DNA of 44,096 nucleotides from Maribacter sp. Its GTDB lineage: Bacteria; Bacteroidota; Bacteroidia; Flavobacteriales; Flavobacteriaceae. Each line of letters opens with the position of its first letter. Position 1 is the first letter of the stretch. The stretch lies in the NCBI GenBank assembly GCA_029287355.1, contig JARFRH010000057.1, forward strand, positions 1 through 44,096. Direction: 5' to 3'. Below are positions 1 through 7,985 of this stretch, piece after piece. Below the pieces are notes generated by a model, which had not been told where the DNA came from, ran no database searches, and was given only the letters and a program-made list of their open reading frames with translations. Position numbers and translations under genes: made by a program.

Positions 1-1114
<1,114 letters not shown>

Positions 1115-1172
1115 GTGTCGGCAACGCCGACAAGCTATTTATGAGCTTTGTTTGTGTTGAATTTCTAAAAAC

Positions 1173-1210
1173 AAAAAGCCGTACTTGGAATAATCCAAGC
1201 ACGGCTTTTT
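1173..1210. terminator. Bidirectional terminator between groL and the convergent copper block
   Basis: AAAAAGCCGT pairs perfectly with ACGGCTTTTT, and CTTGGA pairs with TCCAAG, with one A/C mismatch between the two helices and an ATAA loop. The A-run and T-run on either side let it work on both strands: for groL (plus) and for the DUF3179 gene (minus). Confidence 0.9.
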
Positions 1211-1228
1211 TAATCGCCAATTTTATAC

Positions 1229-2290
1229 CTATTTACCATAGACCTCAGTTTCATAAAAAGCAGGTATCGAAAACCAATAGCCCATAAAGGAAGTCGAAGT
1301 TTTCAATTGTCCTGACCCTGAAATGGCCTCTCCGAATAAATTGTACTGCGTTCCTAGATTGTCTTCAAAAACCCCAGGAGACGTTTCGTCATAGACAAAG
1401 GTAAAGTCCATATTATTCTGACTAGCATCCAGTTCAAAAGATGCAATAAAATTTGAATTGCCCACTACCAAATAGTTCTTTCCGTTGAAGGTGTCTTTTA
1501 TTATTCCAGAGGAATCAAAATCAGAGAATTGATATACTTTAGCATCCCCATCATCAACAATGGCATGCACCCTATTTTTCAAAGGCAGGCGCGAATCTTT
1601 TGGTGTCGGAAACAAAAAGAAATTATTGTTGGTTTTATAATCCACATAAGGATAGACGCCATAGGTTCTTGAAAAACCAGTATCCAAACTTATGAGCTTT
1701 GTATCAGGAAACATGGTTTTCCATGTTTTCCAATCGGTTTCAACCAGTGTAATCACTTCGGCCTTACTACCATTTAAACTTCCATTTACCGATTCGTTCA
1801 AGATTTGTGACCAATTACTTTTCGTTGCTCTATCAAATGGAATGAGGTTGGTCTGATAAAGCAGCCCAGAAACCCCAAAAGTAGTTCGCTTTCCATCAAC
1901 AAATCGGTTCCAGCCGATTCCTGTACCGGTCAACGGACAATAGGTTATCGCTAGTGAAACATCCCCTATATCATCATTCACTATTTCATGCCAGTCCAAT
2001 ACTATATGCTGATAGGCCCTAATATCGTCTCCGTTTTTATACCCGATAACTAGGTCGTTATCACCTAAAATTGAAGAATTATCTGCGGTGACCATAACAG
2101 GATTTTCCAATGCGGGAATGCCATCGCGCCCTGGACCACCGTCCAAAACCTCTGCCACAGGAATACTCCATTCCGAAGAAGTATTTTCCACTTCACCTGA
2201 ATTTGTGTTTTGAGGGGTGTCTTTTGTACTTGATGTGCTACAGGATAGCACTATCATCATAAAAGCGAATAAAAAAATTGTTTTTTTCAT
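1229..2290 (-). CDS. DUF3179 domain lipoprotein
   Basis: 353 residues. The N-terminus is a lipoprotein signal (MKKTIFLFAFMMIVLSCSTS, lipobox VLSC), so the protein is probably anchored in the outer or inner membrane. The body looks like DUF3179 (PF11376): it begins with a segment containing DGGPGRDGIPAL and NPVMV, has AYQHIVLDWHEIVND and AITYCPLTGTG (the conserved CPLTGT signature), and further on has FGVSGLLYQTNLIPFD. The biochemical role of the family is not known. The gene starts 6 nt after the stop of the Cys-Cys outer-membrane protein and is the last gene of the minus-strand run, so the two are probably co-transcribed. Whether it takes part in copper handling is inferred from position only. 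The single Cys in the CPLTG motif is a possible metal ligand. Confidence 0.85.
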   Translation of the reverse strand: MKKTIFLFAFMMIVLSCSTSSTKDTPQNTNSGEVENTSSEWSIPVAEVLDGGPGRDGIPALENPVMVTADNSSILGDNDLVIGYKNGDDIRAYQHIVLDWHEIVNDDIGDVSLAITYCPLTGTGIGWNRFVDGKRTTFGVSGLLYQTNLIPFDRATKSNWSQILNESVNGSLNGSKAEVITLVETDWKTWKTMFPDTKLISLDTGFSRTYGVYPYVDYKTNNNFFLFPTPKDSRLPLKNRVHAIVDDGDAKVYQFSDFDSSGIIKDTFNGKNYLVVGNSNFIASFELDASQNNMDFTFVYDETSPGVFEDNLGTQYNLFGEAISGSGQLKTSTSFMGYWFSIPAFYETEVYGK

Positions 2291-2296
2291 AGCGTG

Positions 2297-3265
2297 TTAA
2301 TTTACTATAATCGATTCTTTCTTTTTCAATTTAAAGGAAACCCCTGCCGTAAAACGCAAAGTAGGGGTCAGTTGAGTACCATCCACGTAACTGTAAACAG
2401 GAATTTCAACCTTAGTCGTCAACAGCACATTTGACCCAATTTGAACCCCTAATTCTGGGCGGACAAAAATCCACTCCCCACCTGTATTGGGTATTTCAGA
2501 AGCATCTATTCTATCCTTTAATGCCTTTCTATACTTAAAAATCAACCCTGGATTAAAAATGATATTGAAGAGCAATACCTGATCCGTATACCCCAAATTG
2601 GTCTGCAAAACATTGCCAAATTCATAAACCGAGCTATTATTCAAATACGAATAATTCTTACCTGTGGCACGGTATATCAAACTGCCCGAGAGTGTTGCGG
2701 CCGGTCTAAAATTCAATCCTTTTGAAACTGACATCCAACCTAAAACATCCCAAGCCCCACTGCCTGGTTGCAAATCTGCCGTTAATTGAAACCCTTCAGA
2801 AGTGGTCAAATCCGATTTTCCAATAGGAGCTTTGGTTCCAGCACCAAAATTCAAGACAGTTCGTGATCCTAAAATATCAGGTATGGCATATTTCAAAAGA
2901 AAAACGGCGTCCCCGATTCCTGAAGTCTCTGATAGACTTTCATTTCCAAATTGTGAAATCGTACGGGTTTGGTTCACCCAAGTAAAAAGTGATTCTATAG
3001 CGAGTCTATCCGTAAAAGCATATCCCGCATTTAGCAAAACTGAATTCGTAATTCGCAATCTAGAATCATCATCCAATTTATCAGACCCGGCGTTCAAGGT
3101 GTTAAGATTATTATAGTCATAGTTCAATCCTAAGGCAAGAGAACCTTTCCCTTCATTCGGCAACCCTAAATTATTTGACAATGGAACGCCGCCAGAACAA
3201 CAAGTTTGAGAAAAAACAAGTTGCCCCATACCTAAAAACAGGGTGAAAAAAAGAATCCGTATCAT
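2297..3265 (-). CDS. Exported outer-membrane beta-barrel-like protein with N-terminal Cys-Cys
   Basis: 322 residues. A signal peptide (MIRILFFTLFLGMGQLVFSQ) is followed directly by TCCSGG, so after cleavage the mature protein would carry a vicinal cysteine pair (C22-C23) at its very N-terminus. The rest alternates polar and aromatic residues in strand-like segments (for example LALGLNYDYNNLN, VLLNAGYAFTDRLAIESLFTW, VFLLKYAIP) and ends in a strand-like segment, which suggests a 10-14 strand outer-membrane barrel of the 'putative transporter' type. I recognise no named family. It lies between the HMA protein and the DUF3179 lipoprotein, 66 and 6 nt away. A perfect inverted repeat spans its start (3254-3288). 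A role in metal traffic is inference from the Cys pair and the operon. Confidence 0.75.
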   Translation of the reverse strand: MIRILFFTLFLGMGQLVFSQTCCSGGVPLSNNLGLPNEGKGSLALGLNYDYNNLNTLNAGSDKLDDDSRLRITNSVLLNAGYAFTDRLAIESLFTWVNQTRTISQFGNESLSETSGIGDAVFLLKYAIPDILGSRTVLNFGAGTKAPIGKSDLTTSEGFQLTADLQPGSGAWDVLGWMSVSKGLNFRPAATLSGSLIYRATGKNYSYLNNSSVYEFGNVLQTNLGYTDQVLLFNIIFNPGLIFKYRKALKDRIDASEIPNTGGEWIFVRPELGVQIGSNVLLTTKVEIPVYSYVDGTQLTPTLRFTAGVSFKLKKKESIIVN

Positions 3266-3288
3266 TTCTTCTTCAAAGGATACGGATT
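3254..3288 (-). promoter_or_regulatory. Inverted repeat enclosing the ribosome-binding region of the CC outer-membrane protein
   Basis: AATCCGTATC at 3254-3263 and GATACGGATT at 3279-3288 are perfect reverse complements separated by 15 nt. In the mRNA the loop carries the purine-rich stretch ahead of the start codon (GAAGAAGAAA), and the ATG enters the stem at its G. This arrangement could modulate translation of the downstream gene. Function is inferred from geometry only. Confidence 0.45.
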
Positions 3289-3331
3289 TAGTGAGACAAA
3301 TTAGGTTTTCCTTACAGAAAGAGGTCGCAAA

Positions 3332-3688
3332 TTAATTCTTATGATCATTAACAACTTTCTCGTCACGATACCTACAGCAAGGCATTATCTTGTTATAAGC
3401 TTCTTCAGTTGCCTTTAATTCCTTTGTGTCATGACCAACGGCAACCAAAGCTGTTTTTATTTCCATCGCATTCGTTTTGCGTTCATCCATAATCAATGAT
3501 AATTTGTGTGAAGGTATATCCCACAAGGCGTATTTTACACCTTTCACGCCCAAAGCGGCTTTTTCAATGCGAAGCTTACACATTTCGCATACACCATCTA
3601 TTTCCATGGTCATTTTCTTATTCTTTTCTTGCGCATATGCCGATGTGGCGAATAAGGCTAAAAGAACTACTGTTGCTATTTTTTTCAT
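3332..3688 (-). CDS. Exported heavy-metal-associated (HMA) protein
   Basis: 118 residues from the ATG at 3688. A signal peptide (MKKIATVVLLALFATSAYAQ) is followed by a ferredoxin-like HMA domain (about residues 25-95) whose metal site is GVCEMC (C34, C37), a variant of the usual GMTCxxC. Near the C-terminus is IMPCCRYRD, a vicinal cysteine pair (C104-C105) outside the HMA fold. The protein probably acts as a periplasmic copper-binding chaperone or scavenger. An in-frame ATG at 3709 would add MKKNYVI. I prefer 3688 because it starts a clean signal peptide and because the 3709 ATG falls within a hairpin (3708-3747). The gene follows the TonB receptor by 158 nt. Confidence 0.85.
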   Translation of the reverse strand: MKKIATVVLLALFATSAYAQEKNKKMTMEIDGVCEMCKLRIEKAALGVKGVKYALWDIPSHKLSLIMDERKTNAMEIKTALVAVGHDTKELKATEEAYNKIMPCCRYRDEKVVNDHKN

Positions 3689-3707
3689 TATTACGTAGTT
3701 TTTTTTC

Positions 3708-3747
3708 ATTCCCTTAAACCTACCTGTCGATAGATAGGGAAGGGAAT
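3708..3747 (-). repeat. Long hairpin / palindromic repeat ahead of the HMA gene
   Basis: The outer arms ATTCCCTT (3708-3715) and AAGGGAAT (3740-3747) are perfectly complementary. Inside them is the imperfect palindrome CCTACCTGTCGATAGATAGG (3719-3738) centred on TCGA. It is the strongest hairpin in the 158-nt gap between the TonB receptor and the HMA gene. It may be a dispersed palindromic repeat, an mRNA processing or stability element, or an attenuator. There is no T-run, so a simple terminator is unlikely. Confidence 0.55.
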
Positions 3748-3846
3748 CTGTTTAATGTGTGTTCTTTATTTTCAAAAGTCTGGGCTTTTACACCACGACC
3801 CCCTAAATATAAGGGCTTCAAGGGGATAATGCTTTCGGCATTCATT

Positions 3847-6123
3847 CTATTGTAATTTATATCGAAACCCGCCGTAAAACATTCTACCCATAATCGGGGC
3901 ATATACAATACTAGAGTCAAAATTCGCGCCAAAAGGGTTTTCCGCACTCAAAACTGGATTACTCTGTCTAAAATTAGTCAAATTTTCACCACCGACATAA
4001 ATCTCGAACTTCTTTGAAACGACTTTTGTGACTTGGGCATTCATTAAACTATAGGGGTCCGAATATTCAGCCAATCGAAATTGTGGCGGATTAACTTCTG
4101 TATTAGGCAAGCGCTGTTTGCTTATGGTATGTATGGTATAGTCAAATTTCCACTGTGCCCCTTTTTCCGTTAGGATAGTTTCATAACCGACATTCGCAAA
4201 AAATCGATGTTGGGCCAGTAAGGGCTTCTGCAAATTACCGGAACGGTAATCTGTATTCACATCATAATATTTGTAGGCCGTACGCAGTTCAAGTTGGGGT
4301 ATAATCTCATGATTCATCTCTAGCTGGAAACTACTGGCATAACTCTTTCCATCCAAATTATAAAAAGATATCGCTCTTGGATTCTCCCAGTCTACAACCA
4401 CCTGATTTTTAAAATCGGTTTTATAGAAATCAATGGTCACATTACCAGGCCGTTCTAAAAAAGTAAAACCTTGTAAAAAACTTACACCATAATTCCAAGC
4501 GTCTTCGGGATCTAAACCATAGATACTTCCTTCGGAATCTAATATCTGAATTTGTCTAGCGGATGCGAACAATTGCTGATTTTCCGCAAAAATATTAGCC
4601 GCTCTTCTACCCCTTCCAAAGGAACCTCTTAAACTGCCCTTTTCCCAAGGAGAATAACGAATATGGAATCGTGGGGTAATAAATGTACCTAGTCTATTAT
4701 GGGTGTCCGCACGAAGTCCTGCTGTCAAACTTACTTTCTCTAAATTGTCAAAACTATATTCAAAGAAGGCCCCAACGGAAGCATCATCTCTAGTATAATC
4801 GGTAGTATTCACCACCTCTTCATAAGCATCATAGGCAAGGGTCAAACCCGTTTTGAACTTGCTTTGTGTATTTCCGATGATGGAATTAAAGATCAGATTC
4901 GAGTACACACTTTCATGATTGATGTCATATCTATTGACTCCGAAATAAGATGCTTGGTCATGATTGCTATAAGAAGCCTGAAAACCAAAGCTCTGATAGG
5001 GCAATTCAGGAAAAACGTAACCCAGTTTTATCGAAGAATCAAAACGACGTGTGGCTATCTCACTCCCCCATATTTCATTTCCTGTAAATGCATTCGGATT
5101 TCCAAAACCCCGGATTGCATCTAGCGCATCAGGATCGAAATCTACTTGCCCGACCTGTTTTTCATCATTCAAAAATCGAATGTTCAAAAAGCTCACCCAA
5201 CCTGTTTGAACATTCTGGTATTGCCATCGGTTCATTATATTAATTTGGTTGGCAAGCGGCGCATCTAAGAAGCTATCGTCGTTATTTTCTTCTTTTTGGG
5301 TTCTTGCATTACCGTGAACATACAGACCTGTACTCCATTTATCGTTTAATTTATGATTGAGGTGTGTGTTCAATTCCATACGCCCATTTTTATTGAAATA
5401 ACCATTTACAAAAAGGGCCTTATCGGTAAGCGGCTTTACCAGCTCGGCGTTTATTTGCCCCGAGATGCTTTCGTATCCATTGACTACGCTTCCTGCACCC
5501 TTTGTAATTTGAATACTTTCTACCCAGGTACCAGGCGTAAATGTCAACCCGAATGCTTGGGATGCCCCTCGAACCATCGGAATATTCTCTTGTGTAATCA
5601 ACAAATACGGACTCGTAAGTCCTAACATTTGAATCTGTTTCGTACCTGTAAGCGCATCGGAAAAATTGACATCGATAGCCGGGTTGGTTTCGAAACTCTC
5701 CGATAAATTACAGCAAGCGGCTTTTAGCAACTCCGCACTATTCACGGTAATCACATTTTGCGAACCGAAATAAGCTTTTTGAACGGCATCCCGTTTCTTT
5801 TCCAACACTACTTCATCCAATTGGTTGGAAGGTTGAAGGGAGTGATGAACCATCTTAGGCCCATCAATGGTCAGCGTATCGGATTTGAATCCGACATAAC
5901 TAATTATCAACTTGGTATACTCCTTTGAAAAAGGAATGCTAAATAGCCCCTCATCATTAGTAATTGTCCCGATTTGTGAGTTCATCCAGTACACATTGGC
6001 CCCGTGAAGACCAATGTGTTTGTTTTCTGAATTGGCTTCCATGACCATGCCTTCAACTTTTTCTTGCGAAAAAGTGTAAAACGTGGCTAACAGTAAAAGA
6101 GATATAAATAAAAGTCTATTCAT
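3847..6123 (-). CDS. TonB-dependent receptor, copper-block member
   Basis: 758 residues: signal peptide (residues 1-19), a CarboxypepD_reg-like domain (about 22-95, with the usual IGTITNDEGLFSIP), a plug domain (about 115-225) and a 22-strand-type barrel. It is an outer-membrane active transporter energised by TonB/ExbBD. The plug carries LKAACCNLSESF with vicinal cysteines C137-C138, and a Met/Gln-rich stretch TKQIQMLGLTS soon after. The ATG overlaps the end of the CusB-type adaptor gene by 8 nt (ATGAATAG), which argues for translational coupling and co-expression with copper export. The substrate is unknown; import or re-capture of a copper complex, or release of a chelator, are inferences. 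The family call is secure, the substrate is not. Confidence 0.9.
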   Translation of the reverse strand: MNRLLFISLLLLATFYTFSQEKVEGMVMEANSENKHIGLHGANVYWMNSQIGTITNDEGLFSIPFSKEYTKLIISYVGFKSDTLTIDGPKMVHHSLQPSNQLDEVVLEKKRDAVQKAYFGSQNVITVNSAELLKAACCNLSESFETNPAIDVNFSDALTGTKQIQMLGLTSPYLLITQENIPMVRGASQAFGLTFTPGTWVESIQITKGAGSVVNGYESISGQINAELVKPLTDKALFVNGYFNKNGRMELNTHLNHKLNDKWSTGLYVHGNARTQKEENNDDSFLDAPLANQINIMNRWQYQNVQTGWVSFLNIRFLNDEKQVGQVDFDPDALDAIRGFGNPNAFTGNEIWGSEIATRRFDSSIKLGYVFPELPYQSFGFQASYSNHDQASYFGVNRYDINHESVYSNLIFNSIIGNTQSKFKTGLTLAYDAYEEVVNTTDYTRDDASVGAFFEYSFDNLEKVSLTAGLRADTHNRLGTFITPRFHIRYSPWEKGSLRGSFGRGRRAANIFAENQQLFASARQIQILDSEGSIYGLDPEDAWNYGVSFLQGFTFLERPGNVTIDFYKTDFKNQVVVDWENPRAISFYNLDGKSYASSFQLEMNHEIIPQLELRTAYKYYDVNTDYRSGNLQKPLLAQHRFFANVGYETILTEKGAQWKFDYTIHTISKQRLPNTEVNPPQFRLAEYSDPYSLMNAQVTKVVSKKFEIYVGGENLTNFRQSNPVLSAENPFGANFDSSIVYAPIMGRMFYGGFRYKLQ

Positions 6124-7894
6124 TGATTATGCTTATGACGCTGCCACAGGTCAACATCCCATCTCCGTAGTAAGGGTTTTTAATTTCTTTTTCAGTGCTT
6201 AACCAAACTGCACCTTTATTGCTGTTCGCCATAGGGCATTTTTGAACATATAATGTTTTTGAAGGTAATTCGATATTCATTGCAAGGGCTACCATATTTT
6301 CGTTTAAAACCACTAAATGAGCTCGTTGGATTTCTAAATCTGGATTAGAGGAAATAGCATCCAACATTTCAATACTTATTGATATATGTGACTTTTCCTT
6401 CTTGCCTAAATCATTTACTCCTGCGGCTTTCATTATCTCTGCCGTGGCTCTAGCAAAATTGGAAACTTGATCAGCATCACTAGCTACAAAAGCATCCTTC
6501 ATTATAAGAAATGGTTTTAATGCAGCTTGAAACGCTGTTTGAAATGCTTGCGGTAATTTTATTTTCAACGTTGAAACAGCAGTAGTAATGTTCTCCGTAC
6601 CATCCTGCATTCCTAAATGTCCTTCGTGCCCCGTCATTGTTTTACCACCTGACTTGTTCATCATTGATTTTTTACCTTGTAATTGAGCTGCTGCATCAAC
6701 TGTAAATGTGCCATTGGTAACAATTTCATCTCCATCTTCTAGCCCAAAAATAACACTATAATTCTCTCCATTGCGAACACCGATTATAACTTCTCGCATT
6801 TCAAAAATAGCTTCATTTGGATTTGCCTTTATATATACCAAAGAGCGTTCTCCTGTCCATAAAACAGCACTTGCCGGAATATTCAATGACCCACCCTTGG
6901 CTTGAACAGAACTTTTGATTTTTCCCACAACAAACATCCCAGGCTTGAATAAATTTTCATTATTCAATAAAGTTGTACGTATGGTTACGGTTCTGGTGTT
7001 ATTATTAAGGACTGGGTCAATAAATGAAATGACAGCATCGAATTCCTTATTGGGATATGCATTTGTGGTCACCTTGATTTTCTGACCCTTCTTAAACTGG
7101 GAAATTTGATTTTCATAGGCATCAAATTCTGCCCAAACAGAATTGAGATTACTAACTTTTAGAATAGGTTGCCCCTGATCTAAATAGTCTCCTTCAGCCG
7201 CCATTACCATGGCCACCGTTCCTGAAACCGTGGCATATATTGGAAAATTCTCGCGAATTTTTCCGGTTGTCTCAATGCTATTGATTTGACTTTCGGAAAG
7301 TTTCCACAGTTTCAATTTATTCCGCACGGCAGCATATAAAGCTGGTTGTGTGTCTTTTAAAGAGGCCGCTGTAATTAATTCTTGCTGAGCAGCCACAAGT
7401 TTAGGTGCATAAATAGTGGCTAATACTTGCCCTCGATTTACTTCTTGCCCTTCAAAGCTTACATTCAATTGTTCCAAACGACCATCAAAATAACTTGCTT
7501 GTATAGCATTGTTTTCTTCGTTTGTCGCAATTTTACCAGAGAGCGAAATTACCCCATCATTATTGCCTTCCATTATGTTCCCCACAATAGTAGTTTGAAT
7601 ATTTGCCAGCGCCATTGCATTTTCGGTCATCTTGATTTGATTTGCAGTTAGACCATCAGAACTTGCTTCGGCAGGAATCAAGTCCATACCACAAATAGGG
7701 CAATCATCCGGTTCTGGTTGCATAATCTGCGGATGCATCGAGCAGGTCCACATTTGATCCGAAGAAGCCTTTGAATGGTCATGACCATTTGACATTTTTT
7801 TATTGGTTGTATTCGTGCCATTTCCGAATATTAAATAACCCCCAAGTAGTCCTATAATTACTGCGATAATTAGATATAAGATATTCTTTTTCAT
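6116..7894 (-). CDS. cusB: CusB-type RND efflux adaptor with metal-binding and DUF3347 domains
   Basis: 592 residues from the ATG at 7894. An N-terminal membrane anchor (about 5-23) is followed by a His-rich linker (GHDHS), then a YHYDM-type metal-binding module (about 48-72: WTCSMHP ... CPICGMDL). Next come the barrel-sandwich, beta-barrel and membrane-proximal domains of a periplasmic membrane-fusion protein (about 75-420). The C-terminus (about 440-592) is a DUF3347-like domain with VQKCPMANSNKGAVWLS and MLTCGSV, which adds two cysteines. It links the CusA pump to the TolC-type channel and probably presents Cu/Ag to CusA. The frame extends upstream to an ATG at 7939 (MVNYIGPLKH...), but 7894 begins a normal membrane anchor. 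The 3' end overlaps the TonB receptor gene by 8 nt. The symbol is by homology. Confidence 0.92.
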   Translation of the reverse strand: MKKNILYLIIAVIIGLLGGYLIFGNGTNTTNKKMSNGHDHSKASSDQMWTCSMHPQIMQPEPDDCPICGMDLIPAEASSDGLTANQIKMTENAMALANIQTTIVGNIMEGNNDGVISLSGKIATNEENNAIQASYFDGRLEQLNVSFEGQEVNRGQVLATIYAPKLVAAQQELITAASLKDTQPALYAAVRNKLKLWKLSESQINSIETTGKIRENFPIYATVSGTVAMVMAAEGDYLDQGQPILKVSNLNSVWAEFDAYENQISQFKKGQKIKVTTNAYPNKEFDAVISFIDPVLNNNTRTVTIRTTLLNNENLFKPGMFVVGKIKSSVQAKGGSLNIPASAVLWTGERSLVYIKANPNEAIFEMREVIIGVRNGENYSVIFGLEDGDEIVTNGTFTVDAAAQLQGKKSMMNKSGGKTMTGHEGHLGMQDGTENITTAVSTLKIKLPQAFQTAFQAALKPFLIMKDAFVASDADQVSNFARATAEIMKAAGVNDLGKKEKSHISISIEMLDAISSNPDLEIQRAHLVVLNENMVALAMNIELPSKTLYVQKCPMANSNKGAVWLSTEKEIKNPYYGDGMLTCGSVISIINE

Positions 7895-7939
7895 CTGTAG
7901 ATTTTTATTGTGTTTTAATGGTCCTATGTAATTCACCAT

Positions 7940-7978
7940 TCAGCATCTCGGTTGGCAACAAGAATTGTTATGGCTCAT
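7940..7978 (-). CDS. Candidate Cys/His-rich micro-ORF, MSHNNSCCQPRC
   Basis: A 12-codon frame with an ATG start lies 7 nt after the copA stop and in the 91-nt gap before the cusB gene. It reads MSHNNSCCQPRC and ends in TGA, which touches an in-frame upstream ATG (7939) of the cusB frame: TGAATG. Three of twelve residues are cysteine (two vicinal) and one is histidine, which is unexpected by chance in AT-rich spacer DNA. It could be a copper-sensing leader peptide that controls cusB translation, a tiny Cu-binding peptide, or coincidence. There is no strong Shine-Dalgarno sequence, but Bacteroidota often lack one. Confidence 0.35.
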   Translation of the reverse strand: MSHNNSCCQPRC

Positions 7979-7985
7979 TTCATGC

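Noticed and set aside
3720-3947. 75-codon minus-strand frame at the TonB receptor 3' end
   Set aside because: It overlaps the receptor gene in another frame, has no recognisable domain and runs through the hairpin region.
7895-7939. Longer cusB start (MVNYIGPLKHNKNLQ)
   Set aside because: The extension is polar and precedes a normal membrane-anchor start at 7894. It is kept in mind only because of the TGAATG junction with the micro-ORF.
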